Below, piece by piece: positions 13,783 to 28,927 of a stretch of DNA of 33,278 bases. The stretch is from Dactylosporangium sp. AC04546 (GTDB taxonomy: Bacteria > Actinomycetota > Actinomycetes > Mycobacteriales > Micromonosporaceae). The DNA lies in the NCBI RefSeq assembly GCF_022095675.1, contig NZ_JAHYSG010000127.1:1-33278 (forward strand), read 5' to 3'. Every line of letters starts with the position of its first letter. Within the stretch, counting starts at the first letter, position 1. The notes below the pieces were generated by a model, which saw only the letters and a program-made list of their open reading frames with translations, was not told the origin of the DNA and did not search any database. The position numbers and the translations under genes were made by a program.

Positions 13783-14081
13783 GCCGTCGCTTGGAGCAGG
13801 TCCCAGCAGGCGCCGACGGCGGCGAACCCGGTCGCCAGGCCCCCGAACGTCCAGGCGACCGCCCGCCAGCCCTGCCGCGCGGCCATCCAGGCGGCCGCCG
13901 CCGGGGTCGCCACCCCGACGAGCTGGGCCCCGAGGAGGGCGAAGAGGAGGTGGTACTGCTCGGCCCGGGTCGGCTGGGTCAGGAGCGGCACGTGCAGCAG
14001 CGCCACCACCAGCAGTACCGCCGCCACGGTCCAGCCGCCGACCACCGTGACGGCGATCGCCCAGGCCCACCCGTTCCGCAT
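13779..14081 (-). CDS. Small three-helix membrane protein
   Basis: This 100-residue protein is almost entirely membrane-embedded. Predicted helices lie at about residues 7-30 (AWAIAVTVVGGWTVAAVLLVV), 43-64 (LLFALLGAQLVGVATPAAAAW) and 72-95. I do not recognise the family. The ATG is supported by the upstream promoter TTGACA-16 bp-CACGCT ending 6 nt before it. The stop overlaps the convergent nuclease-like/SnoaL gene by 4 bp. Confidence 0.72.
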   Translation of the reverse strand: MRNGWAWAIAVTVVGGWTVAAVLLVVALLHVPLLTQPTRAEQYHLLFALLGAQLVGVATPAAAAWMAARQGWRAVAWTFGGLATGFAAVGACWDLLQATA

Positions 14082-14087
14082 GACCGA

Positions 14088-14115
14088 AGCGTGCCAGCAC
14101 GGGCGGCGCTGTCAA
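14088..14115 (-). promoter_or_regulatory. Promoter TTGACA-16 bp-CACGCT for the small membrane protein
   Basis: A consensus -35 TTGACA (14115-14110) is followed after 16 bp by CACGCT (14093-14088), 6 nt before the ATG at 14081. It is the best -35 match I saw in the window and again implies a leaderless mRNA. Confidence 0.55.
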
Positions 14116-14148
14116 GGTGTCGCCGCGGGCCGGGCCCGGGCGAGGCGG

Positions 14149-14715
14149 TCAGGACGGCGGCTGCCAGGGCTGCAACCAGGGCGACGCCGGCCAGCCCTCG
14201 GCCGCCGCGAGCAGCGGCATCGCCGTGGCACCGTCCACCCCCTCGCGGACGACGTCGGCGTGGCCGGCGTGGCGGGCGGTCTCCTCGATGAGGTGCAGCA
14301 GCACCCAGCGGACCGACCAGGCGTCGACGTCGTCCGGGAACCATGGGACGCCTTTCGGCACCGGCACCGGCGCTCCCAGGTCGGCGATGCCGGCGACCGC
14401 CGCCTCGGTCTCCCGGGCGACCTCGGCGTAGTCGGCGAGCACCTGGGCCAGGGTCTCGTCCTCCAGCAGCCGGAAGCCGTTCGCGTAGTCGACCGGCGGG
14501 GCCGGCTGCTGGACCATGATGCAGCGCCAGTTGCGCTCCATCTGCGCCAGGTGCTTCACCAGCCCGCCCACGCTGAGCGTGCCCGGGCCCGGCACGCGGC
14601 GGGCCTGCTCGCCGCTCAGCCCGTGGGCGGCGACGCGCACCGCCTGCCGCTGCTGGTCCAGGAAGGCCAGCAGGCCCTCGCGCTCGTCCTTGACCGGTGG
14701 CACGTTGCCCGGCAT
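14149..14715 (-). CDS. DinB-superfamily protein (DUF664-like)
   Basis: This 188-residue helical-bundle protein has the DinB/DUF664 pattern. Metal-ligand histidines appear in LVKHLAQMERNW and in LLHLIEETARHAGHADVVRE near the C-terminal third. Actinobacterial members include mycothiol-dependent enzymes such as maleylpyruvate isomerase-like proteins, so a thiol-dependent transferase or isomerase role is possible but unproven. The start is ATG with AAGGGG as Shine-Dalgarno. It lies 58 bp downstream of the PPOX-family gene on the same strand, and the two may be co-transcribed. Confidence 0.87.
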   Translation of the reverse strand: MPGNVPPVKDEREGLLAFLDQQRQAVRVAAHGLSGEQARRVPGPGTLSVGGLVKHLAQMERNWRCIMVQQPAPPVDYANGFRLLEDETLAQVLADYAEVARETEAAVAGIADLGAPVPVPKGVPWFPDDVDAWSVRWVLLHLIEETARHAGHADVVREGVDGATAMPLLAAAEGWPASPWLQPWQPPS

Positions 14716-14773
14716 CTCGATCCCCTTCGGCTGTCGCGGACTGCGTCACGGACCATCTTCGCGCGGGATCCGG

Positions 14774-15373
14774 TCAGGCTCCGGCCGGTTTCCGCAACGG
14801 GGGCAGCGGCAGCGGCAGGCCCGGCAGGCCGTCGATGCTCGTGGCCACGTGGTCCTTCTTGCGGAAGTACTCGTCGAGGGAGGCGTCGTCCTCCCGCGCG
14901 AACCGCTTCCCGTGCAGGTCGCGGTCGGCGTCGTAGGTCATGAACGGCACCGCGTAACCGCAGGTGTCGCGGATCTGCTCGGCGTGCACGACGATGATCG
15001 CGCGCAGGCCGTGGTCGTCGACGGGGGCGCCCGGGAAGGCGGCGAGCAGGTCCGCGAAGCGCGGGTCGTCGCGGAACACCGGCTCGCCCCGGCCGTGGAC
15101 CCGCACGATGTTCGGCGGCCCGGTGAACGCGCACCACATGAGCGTGATGCGGCCGTTCTCGCGCAGGTGGGCGATGGTCTCGGCGTTGCTGCCGGCGTAG
15201 TCGAGGTAGGCGACCGTGCGCTCGTCGAGCACGGCGAACGACCCCGTCAGCCCCTTCGGGGACAGGTTCACGGTGCCGTCGCCGGACAGCGGCGCGGTGG
15301 CCGTGAAGAAGATGTGCTGCGCCTCGATGAACTCCCGGAGCCGGCCGTCGATCTGTTCGTAGTACTTCCCCAT
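14774..15373 (-). CDS. Pyridoxamine 5'-phosphate oxidase-family (split-barrel flavin-binding) protein
   Basis: This 199-residue protein starts [27 protein letters not shown]. It has the split-barrel features of the PPOX group: NLSPKG at about residue 36, [30 protein letters not shown] in the core, and [11 protein letters not shown]. These proteins bind FMN, F420 or heme. This subgroup is usually annotated as a putative oxidase or reductase of unknown substrate; it is unlikely to be the vitamin B6 enzyme itself. ATG at 15373 is chosen because GGAGGAGG lies upstream at workable spacing; ATG at 15382 is too close to that element. It probably forms a unit with the DinB gene downstream. Confidence 0.87.
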   Translation of the reverse strand: MGKYYEQIDGRLREFIEAQHIFFTATAPLSGDGTVNLSPKGLTGSFAVLDERTVAYLDYAGSNAETIAHLRENGRITLMWCAFTGPPNIVRVHGRGEPVFRDDPRFADLLAAFPGAPVDDHGLRAIIVVHAEQIRDTCGYAVPFMTYDADRDLHGKRFAREDDASLDEYFRKKDHVATSIDGLPGLPLPLPPLRKPAGA

Positions 15374-15425
15374 GGCCCCCATCCTCCTCCAGCGGCAGGC
15401 CGAAGGCCTCAAGCGGGCCGCCGGG

Positions 15426-16454
15426 TCAGCGGACGCCCAGGGCGGCCGGCACGCCGGTGCTCTCGCGCACGACCAGCCGCGTCGCCAGCTCGATGCGGGT
15501 GGACTCCAGGCGCTCGCCGCCGATGATGCGCAGCAGCGTGCGGGCGGCGGCCACGCCCATCTCGTGCAGCGGCTGGCGGACCGTGGTGAGCGGCGGGGCC
15601 GTCCACTCGGCGAAGTTGAGGTCGTCGAAGCCGACCACGCTCACGTCGTGCGGCACGCTGCGCCCGGCCTGCCGCAGCGCCTCGTAGACCCCGGTCGCCT
15701 GCTGGTCGCTGCCGGCGAAGATGGCCGTCGGCGGGTCGGCCAGGGCCAGGAACCCCTGCGTGGCCCGCAGCCCGCCGTCGTGGTGGAAGTTGCCGTACCG
15801 CACGAGCTGCCGGTCGGCGGCCAGCCCGGCCGACTCCAGCGCCGCCCGGTAGCCGGCGATCCGGGCCCGGGTGCACTGCAGCTGCTCCGGCCCGCCGATG
15901 GCCGCGATCCGCCGGTGGCCCAGCCCGGCGAGGTGCTCCGTCGCCGCGAACCCGCCGGCGAAGTTCGTCGCGCCGATCGACGGCACGTCCGGCGGCGGCT
16001 GGCTGACCCCGTCGACGACCACGAACGGCATGTTGCGCCGGCCGAGCTCGGCCCGCTGGTGCTCGGTGAGCTCGGACAGCACCAGGATCGCGCCCTGCGA
16101 GCCGCGGGCCAGCAGCGACTCCAGCCAGCGCCGGGTGAGGCTCTCCCGGTTGTGCACCGACGACACGACCAGGCCCAGCCCGGCGGCCTCGACGACCTCC
16201 TCGACCCCGCTGAGGATCGACAGGCCCCAGACGCTGTCGAGCTCGTTGATGACCAGGTCGACGAGGTCGCTGCGGCGGCCCGGGCGGCGCGACGCGCGGG
16301 GCCGCTCGTAGCCGCGGTCGGTGAGCAGCTGCTCGATGTGCCGCCGCGTCGTGGCGGAGACGTCGGTGTGGCCGTTGAGCACTTTCGAGACGGTGGAGAT
16401 CGCGACGTTGGCCTCGCGCGCGATCTCGGCCATGGTGGGGCGTTTGGTGACCAT
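15426..16454 (-). CDS. LacI-family transcriptional regulator of xyloside utilisation
   Basis: This 342-residue protein has a LacI-type helix-turn-helix at residues 6-30 ([22 protein letters not shown]), a hinge helix near residue 50, and a periplasmic-binding-protein-like effector domain ([31 protein letters not shown] near 275, [11 protein letters not shown]). The effector is probably a xylo-oligosaccharide or xylose, inferred from the divergent GH43 gene. AGGACGGG serves as a ribosome binding site before the ATG. Two palindromes in the 116-bp divergent region, TTTCGAAA and CGAAA-C-TTTCG, are the likely operators. Confidence 0.92.
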   Translation of the reverse strand: MVTKRPTMAEIAREANVAISTVSKVLNGHTDVSATTRRHIEQLLTDRGYERPRASRRPGRRSDLVDLVINELDSVWGLSILSGVEEVVEAAGLGLVVSSVHNRESLTRRWLESLLARGSQGAILVLSELTEHQRAELGRRNMPFVVVDGVSQPPPDVPSIGATNFAGGFAATEHLAGLGHRRIAAIGGPEQLQCTRARIAGYRAALESAGLAADRQLVRYGNFHHDGGLRATQGFLALADPPTAIFAGSDQQATGVYEALRQAGRSVPHDVSVVGFDDLNFAEWTAPPLTTVRQPLHEMGVAAARTLLRIIGGERLESTRIELATRLVVRESTGVPAALGVR

Positions 16455-16468
16455 GAGCCCGTCCTAGG

Positions 16469-16476
16469 TTTCGAAA
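16469..16476. promoter_or_regulatory. LacI-type operator TTTCGAAA
   Basis: This perfect 8-bp palindrome sits 15 bp upstream of the LacI gene start. It has the central CG typical of LacI-family sites and is likely autoregulatory. Confidence 0.55.
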
Positions 16477-16549
16477 AGTCTTGCCGGGAAAGCCTGGCTG
16501 TCCTTTGATCGGGACCGTACACCCGAAGGACCACAGACCGAAACTCCTG

Positions 16550-16560
16550 CGAAACTTTCG
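16550..16560. promoter_or_regulatory. LacI-type operator CGAAACTTTCG
   Basis: This perfect palindrome (CGAAA-C-TTTCG) directly abuts the AGGAG ribosome binding site (16561-16565) of the GH43 gene. Binding here would block transcription of the xylosidase. A CCGAAAC half-site lies just upstream at about 16538. Confidence 0.65.
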
Positions 16561-16570
16561 AGGAGCGGCG

Positions 16571-18163
16571 ATGACCGGCACGGTGATCCGCAATCCCGTC
16601 CTGCCCGGATTCCATCCAGACCCGTCGATCCTGCGGGTCGGCGACGACTTCTACCTGGCGACCTCGACGTTCGAGTGGTACCCCGGGGTCCGCCTGCACC
16701 ACTCGCGCGACCTCGCGCACTGGCGCCCGCTCGGCGGGGCGCTCGACGGCACCCACCTGCTGGACCTGGCCGGCGACCCGGACTCCGGCGGCGTGTGGGC
16801 GCCGTGCCTGTCCTACGCCGACGGGCTGTTCCACCTCGTCTTCACCGACGTGCGCTCCTACGCCGGCGGCTTCTGGGACGTGCCCAACTTCGTCGTCACC
16901 GCCGCGTCGATCGACGGGCCGTGGTCGGACCCGGTGCCGCTGCACGCGCGGGGCTTCGACCCGTCGCTGTTCCACGACTGCGGCCCCGACGGCGACGGGC
17001 GGAGCTGGCTCGTGTCGAACCGGGTGGACTGGCGGCCGGGGCGCCCGTGGGCCAACGGGATCATCATCCAGGAGTACGACCGCAGCGGCCGCAAGCTCGT
17101 CGGCGAGCCCGTCGACATCTACGCGGGCACGCCCGTCGGGCAGACGGAGGGCCCCCACCTGTACCGCCGCGACGGCTGGTACTACCTGGTCACCGCCGAG
17201 GGCGGCACGATCTGGGAGCACCAGGCGACGGTGGCGCGGTCGCGGGACCTGTTCGGGCCGTACGAGACGGACCCCGCCGGGCCGCTCGTCACGTCGGTGC
17301 ACGACCCCGGTCTGGAGCTGCAGAAGGCTGGGCACGGCAGCCTCGTCGACACGCCCGGCGGCGAGTGGTTCTTCGCGCACCTCGTCGGCCGGCCGCTCAC
17401 CGAGCGCGGGCCGTGCATTCTCGGGCGGGAGACCGCGATCCAGCGGGTCACCTGGACCGATGACGGCTGGCCGCGGATCGCGGGCGGCGTGCCGCACGTC
17501 ACCGTCGACGGGCCGGCGCTGCCGGCGGCGCCGGTGGCACCGGTCCACGACGACTTCAGGGGGCCGGCACTCGGTCCACAGTGGAGCACCCTGCGGCGGC
17601 CCGCGACCGGCGACTGGGTGTCGCTGGAGACGCTGGACGGGCGCCCGGGGCGGTTGCGCGTCGCGGGCGGGCGGTCGGCGACCGCTCGCGACGGCGCCAG
17701 CCTCGTCGGGCGCCGCGTCGAGCACTTCCGGGCCTCGTTCGCGGCGACCGTCGACGTGGCGCCGGTGAGCTTCCAGCAGATGGCCGGGATCACCGCGTAC
17801 TACAACTCGCGGAACTGGTACCTGCTGCGGGTCACGACGGACGAGGAGCGGCAGGTGTACTGCGACGTGCTCGCCTGCGACCGCGGCCGGGTGAGCGTCC
17901 ACGGCCCCCGCGTGCCCGTCGACGGGCCGCCGCGCCTCGCCCTCGCCCTGGACCACGCGTCGCTGACGTTCGCGGTGGACGACGCCTCCTGGGGGCCGTT
18001 CGACGCGAGCATCCTCTCCGACGAGTACGCCCGCGAGTTCGAGCACGACGGCCAGGCCACCCACTGGGGCTTCACCGGCATGTTCTTCGGGCTGTGGGCG
18101 CACGACTGGACCGGTGGCGGGCTGCCCGCGTACTTCTCCGACGCGACCTACCACGGTCGGTGA
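16571..18163 (+). CDS. GH43 beta-xylosidase (subfamily 11-like)
   Basis: This 530-residue enzyme hydrolyses xylosides or arabinosides. The five-bladed GH43 propeller contains the catalytic triad: D17 in GFHPDPSI, D130 in RGFDPSLFHD and E193 in QTEGPHLY, at spacings close to those of characterised beta-xylosidases. From about residue 325 a C-terminal beta-sandwich follows (HDDFRGPALGPQWSTLRRP to the end), as in family members that shape their substrate pocket with it. There is no signal peptide, so it acts on imported oligosaccharides in the cytoplasm. ATG at 16571 follows AGGAG. It is divergently paired with a LacI regulator. Confidence 0.93.
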   Translation: MTGTVIRNPVLPGFHPDPSILRVGDDFYLATSTFEWYPGVRLHHSRDLAHWRPLGGALDGTHLLDLAGDPDSGGVWAPCLSYADGLFHLVFTDVRSYAGGFWDVPNFVVTAASIDGPWSDPVPLHARGFDPSLFHDCGPDGDGRSWLVSNRVDWRPGRPWANGIIIQEYDRSGRKLVGEPVDIYAGTPVGQTEGPHLYRRDGWYYLVTAEGGTIWEHQATVARSRDLFGPYETDPAGPLVTSVHDPGLELQKAGHGSLVDTPGGEWFFAHLVGRPLTERGPCILGRETAIQRVTWTDDGWPRIAGGVPHVTVDGPALPAAPVAPVHDDFRGPALGPQWSTLRRPATGDWVSLETLDGRPGRLRVAGGRSATARDGASLVGRRVEHFRASFAATVDVAPVSFQQMAGITAYYNSRNWYLLRVTTDEERQVYCDVLACDRGRVSVHGPRVPVDGPPRLALALDHASLTFAVDDASWGPFDASILSDEYAREFEHDGQATHWGFTGMFFGLWAHDWTGGGLPAYFSDATYHGR

Positions 18164-18300
18164 TCCGCCGCTCGCTCCGCGCATCCGGGACAGCGGCCCC
18201 TGGCGGCGGTGGCCCACAATGGGTCGATCGGTGATCACAACTGGGTCACTGTTGCCGGGTGCCGCGAACCTCGCGGCGGACAGGAAGCGTCGGAGGCTGT

Positions 18301-20076
18301 GTGAGCCACACTCTTGGCGGTGTTGCGGGGCCCGCCAGCCGTTCCTCCGCGCCTGCCCTCACCATCCCACGTCAGCGGACGCTGCCCCCGGTCGTCGCGG
18401 AGCCGCGCCCGCGGCGCCGCTTCGCCACCGCCGGCCTCGTCGTGTCCGCGCTGGCCGTGCTGCTGTTCGGCTACCTGCGCATCGCCCGGGCCACGCCGAC
18501 CAACGCCGACGGCGGCGCCAACGCCCTGCAGGCCTGGGACATGCTGCACGGCAACCTGCTGCTGCGCGGCTGGACGCTCAGCGACGTGTCGTTCTACCCG
18601 ACCGAGCTGGTGCAGTATGCGCTGATCGAGCTCGTCTACGGCCTCAACCAGGACGTGATCCACGTCGCGTCCGCGATCACCTACACGCTGCTGATCGTCT
18701 TCGCCGCCCTCGTCGCCAAGGGCGAGGCCACCGGCCGCGCCGCCTGGGCCCGGGTCGCGCTCGTCGTCGCGGCGCTGCTCGTCCCCGAGCCGCACAGCGG
18801 CTGGGCCGTCGTGCTGTACGTCCCCGACCACACCGGCACCGCCGTGCCGCTGCTCGTCATGCTCCTGCTGGCCGACCGCCGGGCCCGCACGCCGCTGGGC
18901 CGCTGGTGGCCGGCCGGTGTCGCCGCCCTGCTCGCGATCGCCCAGGTCGCCGACCCCCTGGCCCTGTTCGTCGGCGCCGTCCCGCTCGCGCTGGTGAGCG
19001 CCTTGCGGCTGCTGCGCGACCGCACCTGGCGCGGCCCCGACGTCCACCTGCTGCTGGCCGCGGTCGCCTCGGTCGCGGTGGCCCAGGCCGCCCTCGCGCT
19101 CATCTGGCGGGCCGGCGGGTTCGCCCTGCACTCGCCGATCGCCAAGCTCGCCGACTGGCGGGACCTGCCCGACCACGCCTGGCGGGCCGCGCAGGCGACG
19201 GCGCTGAACTACGGCGCGTACTTCCCGCACCTCAACGACGGCCCCCTCGCGCCCCTCGACATCGCGGGCGGGGTGGTGAACCTGGCCCTGCTCCTGCTGG
19301 CCGCGGCCGCGATCCTGCTCGTCTGCGCCCGGGCCGTGCGCCGCTCCTCCGCGTCCTCCCCGTCCTCCTCGGATCCCGTCGCCGAGCTGCTCGCCGCCGC
19401 GATCCTGTGCAACCTCGGCGCGTATGTCATCTCGACCCAGGCCGGCGAGAACCTGTCCAGCTCCCGCCAGATCGTGGCCGTCCTGCCGTTCGGCGCGGCC
19501 CTGGCCGCCCGCGTCTGGGGCGACCGCCTGGCCGCGCTCGTCACCCGCCCACCGGCCCGCTGGGTGGCCGGCGCCCTGGCCGCGGTCCTGGTCGCGGCCT
19601 TCGCCGGCCAGACCGTGACGGCGCGCGCCCGCCCGGCCGAGGCGGCGCACGTCGCCGACTGGCTGGTCGCGCACGACCTGCGCTACGGCCTGGGCAGCTA
19701 CTGGGCCTCGAACAACGTCACCGTCGCGGCGGGCGGCGCCGTGCAGGTGGCCCCGGTCGTCGGCCCGGACATCCGCGCGTTCCGCTGGGAGTCGAAGGCG
19801 TCGTGGTACGACGCGACCCTCCACGACGCCCGCTTCGTGGTCATCGACCTGCAGCACGCGGCGTACGGCACGGTGGACGACGCGGTCGAGCAGTTCGGCC
19901 CGCCGCGCCACCGCGAGGACCTGGGCCGCTGGACGGTCCTGGTCTACGACCACAACCTGCTGGTCGACCTCCCGGCCCAGTGCGGCGGCCTGATCGCCGC
20001 CGCCCACGCCCACTGCCCGCCGTTACCCCCGAAGGTGCCCGGCTCGGCCCTCTTCGTCGACGAGCACGGCGACTAG
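18301..20076 (+). CDS. Polytopic membrane protein (possible GT-C-like glycosyltransferase)
   Basis: This 591-residue integral membrane protein has roughly ten hydrophobic helices between about residues 45 and 440 (for example FATAGLVVSALAVLLFGYLR, LLLLAAAAILLVCARAV, WVAGALAAVLVAAFAGQTV) and a soluble C-terminal part of about 150 residues. The first loop NADGGANALQAWDMLHGNLLLRGW has the acidic residues and position seen in GT-C-type transferases that use lipid-linked sugars. I cannot assign a substrate and the family call is tentative. GTG at 18301 follows GGAGG; an in-frame GTG at 18259 would add 14 residues. Its 3' end faces glgB with a 30-bp gap. Confidence 0.75.
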   Translation: MSHTLGGVAGPASRSSAPALTIPRQRTLPPVVAEPRPRRRFATAGLVVSALAVLLFGYLRIARATPTNADGGANALQAWDMLHGNLLLRGWTLSDVSFYPTELVQYALIELVYGLNQDVIHVASAITYTLLIVFAALVAKGEATGRAAWARVALVVAALLVPEPHSGWAVVLYVPDHTGTAVPLLVMLLLADRRARTPLGRWWPAGVAALLAIAQVADPLALFVGAVPLALVSALRLLRDRTWRGPDVHLLLAAVASVAVAQAALALIWRAGGFALHSPIAKLADWRDLPDHAWRAAQATALNYGAYFPHLNDGPLAPLDIAGGVVNLALLLLAAAAILLVCARAVRRSSASSPSSSDPVAELLAAAILCNLGAYVISTQAGENLSSSRQIVAVLPFGAALAARVWGDRLAALVTRPPARWVAGALAAVLVAAFAGQTVTARARPAEAAHVADWLVAHDLRYGLGSYWASNNVTVAAGGAVQVAPVVGPDIRAFRWESKASWYDATLHDARFVVIDLQHAAYGTVDDAVEQFGPPRHREDLGRWTVLVYDHNLLVDLPAQCGGLIAAAHAHCPPLPPKVPGSALFVDEHGD

Positions 20077-20106
20077 CCGAGATCCCGCGGCAGCTCGGGC
20101 CGAGCG

Positions 20107-22224
<2,118 letters not shown>

Positions 22225-22235
22225 CACCCTGTTCG

Positions 22236-23572
22236 TCAGCGTCCTGCACTCAGGTCGGAGCCGTTCACCAGACGCGCGATCGACTGTAGCGGGATGCGCA
22301 GCCAGCTCGGCCGGTGCCGGGCCTCGTAGGCCGTCTCGTAGACCGCCTTGTCCAGCTCGTACGCACACAGCAGCGCCTGGTCGTCGCGCGGGTCGTACCC
22401 GGCCGCGGCAGCATAGCCGTCGCAGAATGCATCCCGGTTACGGTCGACCCATTGCCGCGCCCGGCGGGCCAGCCCCTCGTCGTCCTCCTGCCCGATGAGC
22501 AGCTGGTAGGCGGCGTACTCGTAGGAGCGCAGCATGCCGGCGACGTCGCGCAGCACCGAGTCGGGCCGGCGGCGCTGCTCGACCGGCATGCCGGGCTCGC
22601 CCTCGAAGTCGATGAGCAGCCACGACTCGGGCGTGCGCAGCACCTGCCCGAGGTGCAGGTCGCCGTGGATGCGCTGGGTGGCGACCGGGTCGTCGCCGGC
22701 GTCGCGGAACATCGCCTGGATGGCGGGGACGAACTCGGCCAGGTCGGGGACGGCCTCGACGGCCGCGTCGAGCCGCTCGGCCATCGCCGCCCGCGGCGCC
22801 GGCGCGGTCTGCGTGCCGAGCTCGGTGGCGAGGGTCCGGTGCACGTGCGCGACCGCCTCGCCCAGGCGCGCCGACTCGCTCGCGAAGTCGCCGCCGACCT
22901 CCTCGGGGCTCAGGTCGTGCTCGGCGAGCAGGTCGCGGGCGCTGGTCGCGGCCATCGCCCAGCCCTCGGCCGAGTTCTGCGCGTACTCGGTGACCATGGC
23001 CAGGGTGACCGGCTCGCCCTCGGCGGTGCTGCTCTCGATCGCGCCGAGCAGCCGCGCCACGTTGGGGCAGCCCGCCCGGGCCAGCACCCGGTTGAGCTCG
23101 AGGTCGGGGTTGAGCCCGGCGCTCACCCGGCGGAACACCTTGAGGATCGCGGCGCTGTCGAAGATCACGCTGGTGTTGCTCTGCTCGGCCCCACCGACCC
23201 GGGCGGGCGCGTCGACCGGCAGCGTCACGCCCGGCTCCGGCACGAACCGCACGCCGTCGACGACCGCGCCGGTGTCGATGAGGGCCAGCAGGCGCTGGGA
23301 CGAGTGCTCGTCGTAGAGCGCGTCGGAGCCGCTGCGGTCGCCGTCGGCGCCGATCAGGGCGGCCGCCGACAGCTCCGCCGCGACGTTGAGGTCCCAGCCG
23401 ACGAAGACCTGGTAGCGCTCGGTGCCGCCGTCGGCGTAGTGCGCGTCGAGCAGGAACTGGTCGAGGCCGTCCGGCAGCGGCGTCACCGCGGCCGGCTCGA
23501 CCGCGGTCAGGGTGCGGTTGCGGCCCGCGTACCACCGCTGGTGGGGCAGCCATTCGCTGAACGGCAGGTGCG

Positions 23573-23576
<4 letters not shown>
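22236..23576 (-). CDS. mak: Maltokinase (Pep2/Mak)
   Basis: This 446-residue enzyme phosphorylates maltose to alpha-maltose-1-phosphate using ATP, the donor for GlgE. It has an N-terminal cap ([12 protein letters not shown] at about 10-21, typical of Mak) and an aminoglycoside-phosphotransferase-like kinase fold. The catalytic loop IHGDLHLGQ (D306) is followed by the metal-binding LLIDFEGEP (about 321-328). ATG overlaps the treS stop as ATGA, indicating translational coupling. TreS and maltokinase are known to form a complex in mycobacteria. Confidence 0.96.
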
Positions 23577-25324
<1,748 letters not shown>

Positions 25325-25353
25325 CTACCTTGCTGCTGTTGCGGTGGTCACGC

Positions 25354-27561
<2,208 letters not shown>

Positions 27562-27628
27562 GATCCTCACCGTATCGAATCGGGGCCGGGTTGGCAGGGT
27601 TTGTCCAGAGGGTTGGCCGTACGGTCGG

Positions 27629-28867
27629 TCAGGGTTCGACGCGTTGACCCTTACCGATGACCACGATGCCCCCGTCGGACACGGTGAAACGCTTCCGGTC
27701 GCGCTCCAGGTCGACGCCGATCTCGGCGCCCTCGGGCACGATCACGTTCTTGTCCAGGATGGCGTTGCGCACCACGGCGTGCCGCCCGATGTCGACGCCC
27801 TCCATGAGCACCGAGCCTTCGACGTGTGCCCACGAGTGGACCTTGACGTTGGGCGAGACCACCGAGTTCTCCACGAGCGAGCCGGAGATCACCGCGCCGG
27901 GCGAGATCATCGAGCCGACCGCGCGGCCGACCCGCTCGCCCCAGCCGTGCACGAACTTCGCCGGCGGCCACGGGCTGTTGCCCGTGAAGATCGGCCACTC
28001 GAAGTTGTACAGGTTGAAGACCGGGTGGACGGCGATGAGGTCCATGTTCGCCTCGTAGTACGAGTCGAGGGTCCCCACGTCCCGCCAGTACCCGCGGTCG
28101 CGGTCCGTGGTGCCCGGCACCTCGTTGGTGCTGAAGTCGTAGACGGCGGCCTCCTTCCTCTCGACGAAGAACGGGATGATGTTGCCGCCCATGTCGTGCT
28201 TGCTCGCCGGGTCCTGCGCGTCGCGGGTGACGGCGTCGATGAGCGCGTCGGCGGTGAACACGTAGTTGCCCATCGACGCGTAGATCTCGTCGGGGGCGTC
28301 CGGCAGGCCCTTGGCGTCCTTCGGCTTCTCCCGGAACGCGCTGATGCGCCGGTTGTCCTCGGCCGCCACCTCGATGACGCCGAACTGGTCGGCCGTCGAC
28401 AGCGGCTGCCGGATGCCGGCCACGGTGGCCGCCGCCCCCGACTCGATGTGCTGGCGGACCATCTGCTCCGGGTCCATCCGGTAGATGTGGTCGGCGCCGA
28501 ACACGATGACGTAGTCGGGGTGCTCGTCGTTGATCAGGTTCAGGCTCTGGTAGATCGCGTCGGCCGAGCCGGCGAACCAGCGCGGGCCGAGCCGCTGCTG
28601 GGCCGGGACCGGGGTGACGTAGTTGCCGAGCAGCGTCGACATCCGCCAGGTCTTCGTGACGTGCCGGTCCAGCGAGTGCGACTTGTACTGGGTGAGCACG
28701 ACCATCTTGAGATAGCCGCCGTTGGCGAGATTCGACAACACGAAGTCGACCAACCGGTAGATCCCGCCGAACGGGACCGCGGGCTTGGCCCGGTCGGTCG
28801 TCAACGGCATCAGTCGCTTGCCCTCACCGCCGGCGAGGACGATCGCGAGGACCTTCTTGGCAGCCAT
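27629..28867 (-). CDS. glgC: Glucose-1-phosphate adenylyltransferase
   Basis: This 412-residue enzyme makes ADP-glucose from glucose-1-phosphate and ATP. The N-terminal nucleotidyltransferase has [12 protein letters not shown] (about 12-23), [23 protein letters not shown] and [18 protein letters not shown]. The C-terminal left-handed beta-helix has the usual hexapeptide-like repeats ([20 protein letters not shown]). ATG is preceded at 7 nt by TAGCGT with no Shine-Dalgarno, so the transcript is probably leaderless. It is divergent from glgA with 60 bp between starts and is the first gene of the five-gene set. Confidence 0.97.
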   Translation of the reverse strand: MAAKKVLAIVLAGGEGKRLMPLTTDRAKPAVPFGGIYRLVDFVLSNLANGGYLKMVVLTQYKSHSLDRHVTKTWRMSTLLGNYVTPVPAQQRLGPRWFAGSADAIYQSLNLINDEHPDYVIVFGADHIYRMDPEQMVRQHIESGAAATVAGIRQPLSTADQFGVIEVAAEDNRRISAFREKPKDAKGLPDAPDEIYASMGNYVFTADALIDAVTRDAQDPASKHDMGGNIIPFFVERKEAAVYDFSTNEVPGTTDRDRGYWRDVGTLDSYYEANMDLIAVHPVFNLYNFEWPIFTGNSPWPPAKFVHGWGERVGRAVGSMISPGAVISGSLVENSVVSPNVKVHSWAHVEGSVLMEGVDIGRHAVVRNAILDKNVIVPEGAEIGVDLERDRKRFTVSDGGIVVIGKGQRVEP

Positions 28868-28927
28868 GGCGCAGACGCTAAACGGGTCCGGCGCGTTGCG
28901 CCAGACGAACGGGATTATGGTTTGGAG
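28868..28927. promoter_or_regulatory. 60-bp divergent glgC/glgA control region with palindrome
   Basis: TAGCGT (28880-28875, minus) serves glgC and TATGGT (28916-28921, plus) serves glgA; each lies 6-7 nt before its start codon. Between them GTCCGGCGC-GTT-GCGCCAGAC (28886-28906) is an inverted repeat with one mismatch per arm. It is centred at 28896, where a regulator could control both promoters. Confidence 0.55.

Noticed and set aside
15641..18238. Long minus-strand frame antisense to the GH43 gene
   Set aside because: It overlaps both the LacI and GH43 genes in another frame and shows no domain; it is a GC-rich shadow.
20077..20106. Terminator between the membrane-protein gene and glgB
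   Set aside because: Only a 5-bp CCGAG/CTCGG stem with a long loop could be found, too weak to call.
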